In this document: piece after piece, positions 6,762 to 14,836 of the stretch | Layout: every line of letters starts with the position of its first letter | Position numbering within the stretch: position 1 is the stretch's first letter | Assembly (NCBI GenBank): GCA_945889575.1 | Contig: CAMDBY010000004.1 | Coordinates: 1 to 21,274, forward strand | Source: Bifidobacterium breve | GTDB taxonomy: Bacteria; Actinomycetota; Acidimicrobiia; Acidimicrobiales; Ilumatobacteraceae | Direction: 5' to 3' | DNA length: 21,274 nucleotides | Notes under the pieces: generated by a model | The model's input: only the letters and a program-made list of their open reading frames with translations | The model's database searches: none | What the model was told of the DNA's origin: nothing | Program-made: the position numbers and the translations under genes

Positions 6762-8747
6762 TTACTTAGATCCGTAAACGGTCTTGCTGGTGAGGATTGC
6801 ACTGTTGCCAGTACTTGATTTCGCTTGAAGAGTGCAGCGGTAAGAGCGCTTAGCTGTAAACGGCATCGTGACCACCACAGGCGACTTGGTGCTTGCTGCG
6901 GTGTACCGAGTTCCAGTAACTGATGTGCACACTGCGACGTATCGTGCAGAGCCAGACCATCCCTTGATCTTTGAAGCGGCGAAATTAACTTTCAATTCCT
7001 TGTCATTCACTGAAATCTTCATACCAGTTGGCGCATGTGGACGCTTTGATGGGATTTCATAAATTGCAACAGTTCCGGAAAGTTCGTAGGAAACGATGAC
7101 CAACGCAGTTGCAGTTGGGCTATCCATTGGTTGTACGAACATCACGCCCTCAGGTGACACGTCTCCAGCTGTTGCTGTTGCTTTGCCAGTAACGATGTTT
7201 CCTGTGGGAATTGAAGTGTTGATGTAGTCGACGTACGTAGGGATTACTGGGTTAGTGACATCAAAGAGAGCCACTCCGCCGTCACGCTCCAAAGTGAGAG
7301 CCATCCACTTGCGGTCGTATGCACTTCCGATAGCGATGCCTTCTGGTTCTGGTCCTTTTGAGGCACTGCGAGCGTCGATAGCTTTAATTGCACCTGTTGT
7401 GGTGTCCCAGTCTGCGTTGAACAAGTTTCCACGCTGTTCCTTGGCAAGATTCTCGAGCAGATCACCCGAGTCGTAGACCAGGTCAGCCTTAAAGATTCCG
7501 GAAACGGTATTGGCCTTCCACACACTGAACGAGCGTGTTCCGAAGGAGTACGCCGATTTGACTTTTGTGCTTGATGAGATAGGGGATCCCGCAACAGACG
7601 CTGGAGCGAATGGTGTTGTCTTCAATTGACCGATAGCTGCATCTGCAGTAAGTGTCTTTGAAACAGACGAGTCAGCAATCTTGCTGAATGATGAGTCCTC
7701 GTCTTCGATTTTGGTGGTATCGGTTCCACCCTTTACACATGGGTACGAGCGTGAGTCACCCTCGTTAGCGGTGAACAAGTAGTTCACTCCACCGGCACGA
7801 GTTGATGCGATTGCATCAGGTAGGTACATACCCATTGTTGATTGTGGAGCAATTACTGCTGCAAGATCCTTGTTGTTCGAGTCGAGACCGTTACCAACTT
7901 TTGAATGATCTTTGTAACCGAGTGGCGTGAGGTTCAAAACTGCTTTTGTAGCCAAATCGATTGTGACAATTGCGTTGTTTTCCTGCAAGGTGACGAATGC
8001 ATACTTGCTGTCTGGAGACACCGAGATGTATTCAGGCTCGAGGTCTTGAGCCACGGTTGCATTCGGTCCAAAAATACGGCCACCTTCAAAAGCGATAGCG
8101 CTTGCACGCTCATTGAAAGCTTCGAAAGTAAGCGTTGTTGCCACTGGTGTTGCAGCACTTATGTCAATGATGGAAACAGAGCCGTTCGGATCGGTAGTTG
8201 TTGGCAATTTTCCATCGGTGAGGCAATACGACTTTGGTTCACCTTCATTAGCCGACAGAACAAACTGGCCGTCAGGTGTGAATGTCACGTGGTCTGGAAG
8301 CGATCCCACGTCTACGCCATTTGGCGCCGATTCAAGGAGTTCACCATCGGTGTCTGCGAGGAAAACCTTGCCAGGAGCTTGGGAAGACGACATGGAGGCA
8401 GCGATTGCAATGGTTCCGTTCTTGGCTGCAACGCTCTGGATTCCAGTCACGCCTTTCGCCGCAAGATCGAGCGACGTAACTTTCTTAGGTGCTGTCGGAT
8501 CTGAGATATCAACAATGTCGATCTGGTTGGTAGCGCCATTCGTGACGTAGATACGAGAAGTTGCTGCATCGAACGCTGATATTTCAGCGCCACCAATTCC
8601 ACTACCGCTGACCCAACGACCGAGAAACTTAAGGCCTGCGCCTGTTTCAGTTGCTGCACCGACCGATTGTGCTGTTAGTAGAGACGTCGCGGACAACAAC
8701 AATGATGCTGTCAGCGTGAGGATGATTGTGGGTTTTAAATGTTTCAC
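6762..8747 (-). CDS. Secreted choice-of-anchor I family beta-propeller protein
   Basis: About 661 residues from a GTG at 8747. The frame extends upstream to an ATG at 8822, but the GTG start gives a clean signal peptide (MKHLKPTIILTLTASLLL..., cut near VGA). It also sits exactly 7 nt after a TATTAT -10 box, which would otherwise lie inside the gene. The mature protein has repeated beta-propeller blades with family hallmarks: LPDHVTFTPDGQFVLSANEGEP, a GSVSIIDI blade, EYISVSPDSKYAFVTLQ, YLFTANEGDSRSYP and PEGIAIG. These match choice-of-anchor I proteins, which are related to phytase-like and esterase-like propellers. A C-terminal fibronectin III-like domain (about the last 90 residues) follows. 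There is no LPXTG or other anchor that I can see. It heads the leftward phosphonate-transport operon, so a role in phosphorus capture or phosphoester hydrolysis at the cell surface is plausible but inferred. Confidence 0.85.
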   Translation of the reverse strand: MKHLKPTIILTLTASLLLSATSLLTAQSVGAATETGAGLKFLGRWVSGSGIGGAEISAFDAATSRIYVTNGATNQIDIVDISDPTAPKKVTSLDLAAKGVTGIQSVAAKNGTIAIAASMSSSQAPGKVFLADTDGELLESAPNGVDVGSLPDHVTFTPDGQFVLSANEGEPKSYCLTDGKLPTTTDPNGSVSIIDISAATPVATTLTFEAFNERASAIAFEGGRIFGPNATVAQDLEPEYISVSPDSKYAFVTLQENNAIVTIDLATKAVLNLTPLGYKDHSKVGNGLDSNNKDLAAVIAPQSTMGMYLPDAIASTRAGGVNYLFTANEGDSRSYPCVKGGTDTTKIEDEDSSFSKIADSSVSKTLTADAAIGQLKTTPFAPASVAGSPISSSTKVKSAYSFGTRSFSVWKANTVSGIFKADLVYDSGDLLENLAKEQRGNLFNADWDTTTGAIKAIDARSASKGPEPEGIAIGSAYDRKWMALTLERDGGVALFDVTNPVIPTYVDYINTSIPTGNIVTGKATATAGDVSPEGVMFVQPMDSPTATALVIVSYELSGTVAIYEIPSKRPHAPTGMKISVNDKELKVNFAASKIKGWSGSARYVAVCTSVTGTRYTAASTKSPVVVTMPFTAKRSYRCTLQAKSSTGNSAILTSKTVYGSK

Positions 8748-8760
8748 GAGCGAAATAATA
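8748..8760 (-). promoter_or_regulatory. -10 box and leaderless start of the leftward phosphonate-transport operon
   Basis: TATTAT (8760-8755) ends 7 nt before the GTG at 8747, the ideal distance for a transcript beginning at the start codon. No good -35 hexamer is found 16-18 bp upstream, which would fit a promoter that needs an activator. Confidence 0.5.
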
Positions 8761-8802
8761 AAAGTATGAAGTAACGCCAAATAGATTTCTACGCCACAAC
8801 AT

Positions 8803-8820
8803 CTCAAACATTTGGTGAAC
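8803..8820 (-). promoter_or_regulatory. Candidate PhoP-type direct-repeat box
   Basis: On the minus strand GTTCACC-AAAT-GTTTGAG. The first 7-mer equals the actinobacterial PhoP repeat unit GTTCACC and the second, 11 nt later, matches it partly. It lies 42 bp upstream of the -10 box of the beta-propeller gene, somewhat farther than typical PhoP activation sites. Phosphate-starvation control of phosphonate genes is established in other bacteria; here it is inference. Confidence 0.35.
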
Positions 8821-8887
8821 ACTAGAAGTTGTTTTCTGCAAGTTTTTGATTGTCACCTAAAAGCAACGCTTCGTTAATTACTTGTCT

Positions 8888-8922
8888 ATGACAATGTTCA
8901 TTTAGTCAAATAGTTTCATCGC
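8888..8922 (+). promoter_or_regulatory. Promoter of the phnG-M operon
   Basis: ATGACA (8888-8893, 5 of 6 matches to TTGACA), a 17-bp spacer, then TAGTTT (8911-8916), ending 6 nt before the GTG of phnG at 8923. There is no Shine-Dalgarno before this GTG, so a leaderless mRNA is likely. Two partly similar 7-mers, TGTCTAT (8883-8889) and TGTTCAT (8895-8901), overlap the -35 region and could be a degenerate regulator site. Confidence 0.5.
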
Positions 8923-9399
8923 GTGCCTTCCAATTTACTCATTGACTCAGATATTCCCGAGATCGATTCGCGCGAAGGGAGAAGTTCTCTACTTGCACAA
9001 GCAAACACAGATGAACTCACCTCGCTAGTCGACAGGCTTCTAGAAGAAGCCGAACTCTCATCACAATTGCGGATTGTCCGCTCTCCCCATACGGGAACAG
9101 TGCAATTCCAAGTACGTGAACCAGTTTGCGAGGAGCGCTTCTACCTTGCCGATGTAGTTGTCACCGTTGCTGAAGTGGCAATCGGCAATCACTTAGGTTG
9201 GGCAATGCGAGTTGGCACCGATCGACGTGCAGCTCTAGCAGCAGCCGTTGCAGATGCCCTTTTCGAAAGCGGGCACAAGGAAGCGTGTGGTTCACTGCAG
9301 TCTCTTATCACGGTCACTCGTCGTGAACTGATTGACCAACGCCAATCAGAGTGGGCACAACTCAACAAGACAATCATTGAATTTGAGGAGCTGGACTAA
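8923..9399 (+). CDS. phnG: C-P lyase core subunit PhnG
   Basis: A 158-residue protein starting with GTG. It matches PhnG by length and by the central block TGTVQFQVREPVCEERFYL, then VVVTVAEVAI, then GWAMRVGTDRRAALAAAVADAL, aligning with the PhnG pattern of NLGE.TVTRC / GRD...AELAA..DALL. PhnG is a scaffold subunit of the PhnGHIJ complex and, with PhnI, H and L, takes part in attaching phosphonate to ribose of ATP. The N-terminal helix (ANTDELTSLVDRLL) corresponds to the usual leading helix. It is the first gene of the rightward operon. Its stop overlaps the phnH ATG by one base (TAATG). Confidence 0.9.
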   Translation: MPSNLLIDSDIPEIDSREGRSSLLAQANTDELTSLVDRLLEEAELSSQLRIVRSPHTGTVQFQVREPVCEERFYLADVVVTVAEVAIGNHLGWAMRVGTDRRAALAAAVADALFESGHKEACGSLQSLITVTRRELIDQRQSEWAQLNKTIIEFEELD

Positions 9400-10055
9400 T
9401 GTCAAACACTTTTCAACTCTCAACTATTGATCCCGTACGGCTGTCTAGTGCAATTCTCGACGTACATGAATCACAACACGTATTCACAGTTCTACTGAAT
9501 TCTTTGAGTAATCCGGGAACTATCTACTCCGTTGACCAAAAAATCTGGGAGCGAACAGACGGATGTGCAGTTCCCCTTCTTGCACTTCTTGGCCATGAAA
9601 CGCCATTTTGTGTATCTGGTGAAAATAGTGAAGAACTAACTGCAATCATTAAACATGTCACCACTGCCCGCCCTTCTTCTTTGAAAGACGCGCGATACAT
9701 CGCAATACCGAACTCGATAACTAGTGAAGACTTTGCAGAGATATCCGCAGGAACAGATCTACGTCCAGATTCTGCAACACAAATATCTGTGTACTGCTCT
9801 GGAAGGTTTTCAACCACTGCCTCATCAGCTACTGGATGCACGAGTGTCAGATTGTCTGGCCCAGGAGTTAACGGTGAATCAGAACTGACCTTTGAGCACA
9901 TCGACTCGGTCGTTTTAGCAAGTCTTCTGACCAGAAAGTTTGCATTCCCTCGCGGACATGACTTTTGGTTTTGCAATAGCGAGGGCCAAGTTGTGGCAAT
10001 CCCGCGCAGCACCACCGTGACTCTTATCAACTCTTCTACCGAAAAGGTTTCATAA
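9399..10055 (+). CDS. phnH: C-P lyase core subunit PhnH
   Basis: A 218-residue PhnH. Family features in order are an N-terminal segment HVFTVLLNSLSNPGTIY (the usual FR.lm.amsrPG), LLALLGHETPF (all.lLDhet), a central GTDLRPDSATQISVY segment, VRLSGPGVNG (lsGPGI), and a C-terminal FAFPRGHDFWF followed by VVAIPRSTTV (FPrG.D and lPRtt). PhnH is a PLP-transferase-fold protein without the cofactor and is part of the PhnGHIJ core. The ATG is preceded by GAGGAG at 9385-9390 inside phnG. phnI follows after 2 nt. Confidence 0.92.
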   Translation: MSNTFQLSTIDPVRLSSAILDVHESQHVFTVLLNSLSNPGTIYSVDQKIWERTDGCAVPLLALLGHETPFCVSGENSEELTAIIKHVTTARPSSLKDARYIAIPNSITSEDFAEISAGTDLRPDSATQISVYCSGRFSTTASSATGCTSVRLSGPGVNGESELTFEHIDSVVLASLLTRKFAFPRGHDFWFCNSEGQVVAIPRSTTVTLINSSTEKVS

Positions 10056-10057
10056 AT

Positions 10058-11155
10058 ATGGGATACGCAGCCGCTCGTGGTGGCCTCACAGCAATTCGAA
10101 ATGCTGAGGACCTAGTACGCACACTTCGCGATATGGATGAGAGCGAACAGATTGAACTCGACCAGTTCATTGGTCGACTTCGCCTTCTTGTTGACCGGAT
10201 CATGGGAGAGGCCGGAATGTGGGAACCACGCCTGGCTGCCTTGGCTATCCGCCAGGCAGAAGGTGACCACATTGAATCTGTTCACCTTTTACGCGCGTAC
10301 AAGTCAACTCTTCCGCGAATTGCTTCCACCGAACCAATTCATGTTGACGACATGAGACTCCTGCGCCGCGTTGTTCCAGCATTTCGTGAACCAGGTGGCC
10401 CGCAAATACTTGGGCGCAGCACTGACTACAGCGCTCGCATGTTGGACCCCCGCAGCGGGTCTGGTGCAACAGCATCTCTTGAACCCGAAGTTGCAACGCA
10501 TGTTGCCGATAATTCTTCATCTGTGCAAACAAACACTCCACGTCTTATGAATGTTTTGCGCGACATGGATTTGCTGACTGACCGTCGCCGCACGGATGAC
10601 CCTGAGCCGTTCGATATCACTCGAACCCCAGCTCGCCCACCGGCACCACGCTCGGCCCGATTGTCATCGATGGCACGCGCTGAAACTGGTGCACTCTTGA
10701 ACCAGTGGTACCGAAACATCCTCGGACCAGATGGTTACCTACACGAAGTAACACTTGGTGAAGTTCGTCATGGAGAGTTGCCCATCCGCATTAAGCATCC
10801 GTACACCAATGGGTCGGTCTCAATAGGCTCTCTACGTGTAACGGAAGTTGAGGCCATTGAAGACCTAAACGGAGTTGACGAAGATCGTGATCGATTCGAC
10901 ATCGGATATGGATTGTGCCTAGGTCACAATGAAAGAAAAGCTATTGCAATGGCAAATCTTGATATCGCTTGTCACCGTGATGGTTCCAAATCATCATTAG
11001 AGCAATCAATTCTTCTGACTACTGATGGGCTCGATTCTGCTGGTTTCCTCGAGCATTTGAAACTTCCTCACTACGTCACTTTTCGCTCAATGATGGAACG
11101 AAAAATTGCTGTAAGAAATGCTCGCCCGAGTGTCCAAAAAGGAGACAAGGCATGA
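10058..11155 (+). CDS. phnI: C-P lyase subunit PhnI (purine ribonucleoside phosphonate synthesis)
   Basis: A 365-residue PhnI, close to the usual length. PhnI with G, H and L replaces adenine of ATP by phosphonate to give ribose 1-phosphonate 5-triphosphate. Diagnostic segments are the N-terminus MGYAAARGGLTAIRNAEDLV, VDRIMGEAGMWEPRLAALAIRQAEGD, HLLRAYKSTLPRIA, DITRTPARPP followed by SARLSSMAR, DIGYGLCLGHNERKAIAMANLD, and the C-terminal DSAGFLEHLKLPHYVTF. These follow E. coli PhnI block by block, from memory. The frame ends with a 4-nt ATGA overlap with phnJ, and AAGGAG for phnJ lies in its last codons. Confidence 0.96.
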   Translation: MGYAAARGGLTAIRNAEDLVRTLRDMDESEQIELDQFIGRLRLLVDRIMGEAGMWEPRLAALAIRQAEGDHIESVHLLRAYKSTLPRIASTEPIHVDDMRLLRRVVPAFREPGGPQILGRSTDYSARMLDPRSGSGATASLEPEVATHVADNSSSVQTNTPRLMNVLRDMDLLTDRRRTDDPEPFDITRTPARPPAPRSARLSSMARAETGALLNQWYRNILGPDGYLHEVTLGEVRHGELPIRIKHPYTNGSVSIGSLRVTEVEAIEDLNGVDEDRDRFDIGYGLCLGHNERKAIAMANLDIACHRDGSKSSLEQSILLTTDGLDSAGFLEHLKLPHYVTFRSMMERKIAVRNARPSVQKGDKA

Positions 11156-12036
11156 CAATGAATGCTGTCTACAACGGTTCAAACCTGGATTCCATCGTTG
11201 GAGAAGATCCGGGTATCCCCTTTGCGCTTCTCGACGAAGAATCAAAACGTGAAATACGTCGTGCCCTACTGCACGCTGTTTGCGTACCTGGTTATCAGGT
11301 TCCATTTGGCTCCCGCGAAATGCCAGTTGCCCGCGGATGGGGTTCAGGTGGCTTGCAAATCACCCTTGCCATTGTGGGAAAAACCGACATCGTCAAAGTA
11401 ATTGACCAAGGAGACGATGAAGGAGTGAACGCTGTGAACCTTCGCCGTCTTGTTGTGACCTCAACTGGTATCGAGGAGTCATCAGAGGTCGTGGAATCAA
11501 CAATCATCCAGAGCCGTCACAGAATTCCTGAAGATGAAATGATCAACAGCCACACTCTTGTTTTGCAAGTTCCAGTACCGGAACCATTACGCGGAGTAGA
11601 ACGAGATATGCGTGAGTTAGCGCGTATGCATGCAGAAGCTGATTATTCGCGCATGTGGGTGAGCCTGTACGAAGACAAAGTTCGTAATGGCGTCATCACG
11701 CAAACCACTGGTTATCCCTGTCTCGTAAACGGACGGTATGTAGTTGCCACGACCCCGATACCTCGGTGGGATATTCCACGACTTCACGATTCTCAATTTC
11801 TCACACTTTTTGGTGCCGGACGTGAAAAGCGTGTCTACGCCATTCCCCCATACACCCTTGTTGAACCTCTGACTTTTGAAGATGTGCCATTTGAAGTGGA
11901 ACAGGCAAATGGTGCTCGATGCAGATTGTGTAGTTCATCAGAGTCATTTCTTGTTGAGTCACCGGGAACAAACGGTGATGCCGGAACGTGGACATGTAGT
12001 GACACCGCATGGTGCAGAGCGAGAAGACTCAAATGA
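11152..12036 (+). CDS. phnJ: Carbon-phosphorus lyase PhnJ (radical SAM)
   Basis: A 294-residue catalytic C-P lyase, which uses S-adenosylmethionine and an Fe-S cluster to split ribose 1-phosphonate 5-phosphate into alkane and 5-phosphoribosyl 1,2-cyclic phosphate. The cysteine set C257, C260, C282, C288 has the spacing CX2CX21CX5C, identical to E. coli PhnJ, where this set provides the cluster ligands and the thiyl cysteine. The radical glycine region PGYQVPF is present (Gly47 corresponds to E. coli Gly32). QSRHRIPE, KVIDQGDDEGVNAV, VQVPVPEPLR-like and LFGAGREKRVYAIPPYT are also conserved. The N-terminus is about 15 residues longer than in E. coli. Everything needed for activity is intact. 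Confidence 0.97.
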   Translation: MTMNAVYNGSNLDSIVGEDPGIPFALLDEESKREIRRALLHAVCVPGYQVPFGSREMPVARGWGSGGLQITLAIVGKTDIVKVIDQGDDEGVNAVNLRRLVVTSTGIEESSEVVESTIIQSRHRIPEDEMINSHTLVLQVPVPEPLRGVERDMRELARMHAEADYSRMWVSLYEDKVRNGVITQTTGYPCLVNGRYVVATTPIPRWDIPRLHDSQFLTLFGAGREKRVYAIPPYTLVEPLTFEDVPFEVEQANGARCRLCSSSESFLVESPGTNGDAGTWTCSDTAWCRARRLK

Positions 12037-12887
12037 GCAAAATAGTTATCCCCGATTCCGTACTGAAAGTTTCTGGTCTCGGAAAGATCTATGGGCCCAT
12101 CACTGATGGAGCCATCGAGCGCACGGGATCTCACGTAGGAACTGCCCGTGACTATCAAACAGGATCCATAGTCGCTGCCTGGGATGTCAACTTTGAAGTC
12201 GCTGCTGGAGAAGCTCTCGGAATTGTTGGTGAATCCGGCTCTGGAAAATCAACGGTATTGCGTTGTATTGCCGGAGACATTGATTCATCAGCGGGCGATG
12301 TTCGGTTAGCCACTTTTGAAAATGGGGAGTCGAATTTGTTGTCACTTGATGCAGCAACTCGACGCAAAATGCGCATTGATCAAGTATCTGTTGTGTACCA
12401 GGATCCGGCAGAGGGTCTTGCTCTCGGCGTCACAGCCGGCGGGAATATCGCTGATCCACTTACGGCAGCTGGTTGGAGAAACTTCGAGGGCATCAGAGCC
12501 CGCGCACGTGACTTGTTGCAACGTACCGAGGTACCACTCGACCGCATGGACGACATTGTTCGATCATTTTCTGGAGGTATGCGTCAACGAGTGCAAATTG
12601 CACGTGCGCTCGCCAACAACCCTCGTCTAGTACTGCTCGATGAACCCACAACCGGTCTTGATGCCAGTGTTGCTGCCGGGGTCTTAGACCTTATTCGCGG
12701 TCTCCTTGAAGAATTTGAACTTGCAGCCATTGTTGTTAGCCATGACTTTTCAGTAATTGAGATGCTCACCGAAAGATGCATCGTTATGCATCACGGTCGT
12801 GTTGTTGAGAATGCATTGACCGACCAACTGCTTGAAGATCCGCATCACCCATACAGCCAGAAACTTGTATCGGCGGCACGAGCATGA
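12033..12887 (+). CDS. phnK: C-P lyase system ABC-type protein PhnK
   Basis: A 284-residue ABC ATPase-like subunit that docks on the PhnJ face of the core complex. I chose the ATG at 12033 (4-nt ATGA overlap with phnJ, AGAAG upstream) over an in-frame ATG at 12009 with no ribosome site. Motifs are Walker A GESGSGKST (66-74), the Q-loop VVYQDPAEGL, the signature FSGGMRQRVQIARAL, Walker B LLDEPTTGLD and H-loop VVSHDFSV, ending DPHHPYSQKLVSAA as in PhnK. Relative to E. coli PhnK, about 30 extra residues (roughly 20-50) lie between the first strand and Walker A. In several PhnK proteins I recall a four-cysteine insert at this place; here it has no cysteine. Confidence 0.95.
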   Translation: MSKIVIPDSVLKVSGLGKIYGPITDGAIERTGSHVGTARDYQTGSIVAAWDVNFEVAAGEALGIVGESGSGKSTVLRCIAGDIDSSAGDVRLATFENGESNLLSLDAATRRKMRIDQVSVVYQDPAEGLALGVTAGGNIADPLTAAGWRNFEGIRARARDLLQRTEVPLDRMDDIVRSFSGGMRQRVQIARALANNPRLVLLDEPTTGLDASVAAGVLDLIRGLLEEFELAAIVVSHDFSVIEMLTERCIVMHHGRVVENALTDQLLEDPHHPYSQKLVSAARA

Positions 12888-13657
12888 GCACGGCAATTGC
12901 AACTAAACCAATTCTTGATGTACGAAACCTGACCAAGAGTTTCGTTCTGCACAACATTGATGGCCGAACCGTCACCGGATTGCACAATGTTTCGTTCACG
13001 GTGGAACCCGGCCAACATTTAGCACTTGCTGGAACATCAGGAGCCGGAAAATCAACCCTGCTTCGCGCCATCTATCGCACCTACGCGCCTTCATCCGGAG
13101 AAGTATGGTTTCGGCTTTCTGATGACAGTGTCGTAAACCTTGCTCAAATTAGCGATCCAGAGATAGTGGCGCTTCGTGGGCGTCAAATTGGTTATGTCTC
13201 ACAGTTTCTTCGCGCACAACCCCGTCGAAGTGTTTTAGATCTTGTAATTCGCGCCGGCGTGTCACGCGGCATGAATGTCGCAGATGCGCGTGAACTAGGA
13301 ATACTTTCACTTCGTCGTCTCAATATTGGTGAACAATTATGGGACGTTCATACATCGGTGCTGTCTGGCGGCGAAAAACAACGTGTCAACATCGCTGCCG
13401 GACTTATTTCTCCACCACGATTGCTGTTGCTCGATGAGCCGGTATCAGCTCTTGACCCCGAGAATCGTGAAAGTGCCATCCAGCTAATTAGCGAACTCAC
13501 CCATCAAGGTGTTGCAGTTCTTGCCGTGTTTCACGATCTCGATGCAATTGCACGTCTTGCAACACAGATAGTGGTCATGCAAAAGGGTCGCATCATCAAC
13601 AATGGGCCAGTCGATCAAATACTTCCGCTACTACATCCAGGAGATGTTCAACCATGA
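12884..13657 (+). CDS. phnL: C-P lyase system ABC-type protein PhnL
   Basis: A 257-residue ABC-type protein that takes part with PhnGHI in forming ribose 1-phosphonate 5-triphosphate and also binds the core complex. PhnL hallmarks are KSFVLHNIDG near the start, Walker A GTSGAGKST (50-58), IGYVSQFLRAQPRRS, signature LSGGEKQRVNIAAGLI, Walker B LLLDEPVSALD and AVFHDLDAI. The VSQFLR.-PR.S block and GGE.QRVNIA.G separate it from transport ATPases and from PhnK. It overlaps phnK and phnM by 4 nt each, with no spare sequence for internal promoters. Confidence 0.95.
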   Translation: MSTAIATKPILDVRNLTKSFVLHNIDGRTVTGLHNVSFTVEPGQHLALAGTSGAGKSTLLRAIYRTYAPSSGEVWFRLSDDSVVNLAQISDPEIVALRGRQIGYVSQFLRAQPRRSVLDLVIRAGVSRGMNVADARELGILSLRRLNIGEQLWDVHTSVLSGGEKQRVNIAAGLISPPRLLLLDEPVSALDPENRESAIQLISELTHQGVAVLAVFHDLDAIARLATQIVVMQKGRIINNGPVDQILPLLHPGDVQP

Positions 13658-14835
13658 CAATTTTTTCAATTATTAATTCCACTGCAGTTCTTCCAACACA
13701 AATTATGGAGAATGCCACCATCACTATCGAGGATGGCATCATCATTGATATCGCTGAGAAAGGTGCAGCGACCGAGAGATACGTAAACGCTGAAGGCGCA
13801 ATCTGTATGCCGGGAATCATTGATTCACATAGCGACGGATTTGAAATGGAGCCACGGCCTCGACCCAGTGTTCGGCTCCCGCTCGATTTCAGTATTCAAT
13901 CTTTTGAAGCCAAAGTTCGTGCCGCTGGAGTTACGACGCTCTTCCACGGAATTGGATTTGAGAACGATGGCAATCGAACCGTGGAATCAGCCAACGCCTA
14001 TGTCGACATAATTCATGAGTATTCCTCTTCCCCCACTGTCATGATGAACCATCGCGTGCTGTATCGACTTGATGCTCGTGATGCTGATGGGTTCAATGCT
14101 TTGTGCGCACGAATTGAATCAGATCGCAAGTTAGATGCCAAACCATTGGTCAGTTTTGAAGATCACACACCTGGACAAGGCCAATATCGTGATCGCACGT
14201 ACCTAGAAAACTGGATTATGGGGTCACGCAATATGACTCGTGAAGAAGCAGTAGCTCATGTTGATCAAATCCTTATTGAGCGTGAAGCAGTTCGACACAA
14301 TAAGGAATTGGCGCTCCCCTGGTTAACAGAGCAAGCCGCACTGGGAAACATCACTCTGATGGCTCATGATCCAGCTACTCCAGAAGACGTGGCAGAAGCC
14401 GTGACATGGAACGCCTCAATTGCAGAGTTTCCTACGTCAGTTGAGGCAGCCATCGCTGCGCGGGCAGCAGGCATGCGAACAGTATGTGGTGCGCCAAATG
14501 CATTACGTGGTTCAAGCCACAGCGGAAATGTCTCAGCCACCGAACTGATCTCGCTTGGGCTTTGTGATGGTCTGTCTTCTGACTATTTGCCATTCGCAAT
14601 GCTCGGCGCTGTTGGAACTTTGGTCAAGAACGGCACATGCACACTTCCCGAAGCAGCACGACTAGTGACATACGGACCAGCTGAAACTGTAGGCATTACT
14701 GACCGTGGCCGCCTTGAAGTAGGTCTTGTCGCTGATGTAGTTGTGTGTCGATTCAACGGAAATCTTCCTTCAGTGCTTGGTGTTTGGCGAGCAAACGGAT
14801 CACCGCTTCAAAGTCTTGCAATGCAAGGCGTCTGA
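13654..14835 (+). CDS. phnM: RPnTP diphosphohydrolase PhnM
   Basis: A 393-residue amidohydrolase-superfamily enzyme that removes diphosphate from ribose 1-phosphonate 5-triphosphate before PhnJ acts. Visible features are PGIIDSHSDGFE (the metal-binding HxD at 59-61, HSD here where E. coli has HTD), PRPSVRLPLDFSIQSFEAKVRAAGVTTLF split across residues 69-97, SFEDHTPGQGQYRD, LMAHDPATPEDV, a later CGAPNALRGSSHSGNVSA block, and SSDYLPFAML with the catalytic Asp, then GRLEVGLVADVVV at the C-terminus. Length matches PhnM (about 378-395). It has a 4-nt overlap with phnL. The next gene starts 1 nt after its stop. Confidence 0.95.
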   Translation: MTIFSIINSTAVLPTQIMENATITIEDGIIIDIAEKGAATERYVNAEGAICMPGIIDSHSDGFEMEPRPRPSVRLPLDFSIQSFEAKVRAAGVTTLFHGIGFENDGNRTVESANAYVDIIHEYSSSPTVMMNHRVLYRLDARDADGFNALCARIESDRKLDAKPLVSFEDHTPGQGQYRDRTYLENWIMGSRNMTREEAVAHVDQILIEREAVRHNKELALPWLTEQAALGNITLMAHDPATPEDVAEAVTWNASIAEFPTSVEAAIAARAAGMRTVCGAPNALRGSSHSGNVSATELISLGLCDGLSSDYLPFAMLGAVGTLVKNGTCTLPEAARLVTYGPAETVGITDRGRLEVGLVADVVVCRFNGNLPSVLGVWRANGSPLQSLAMQGV

Positions 14836-14836
14836 G

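Noticed and set aside
8748..8822. Upstream extension of the propeller protein to an ATG at 8822
   Set aside because: It would bury a TATTAT -10 box and add 25 residues (MFTKCLRCC...) before a normal signal peptide.
14741..14836. Extended start of the phosphatase gene inside phnM
   Set aside because: It would overlap phnM by 95 nt with an unrelated reading frame, while the ATG at 14837 directly follows the phnM stop like the other operon junctions.
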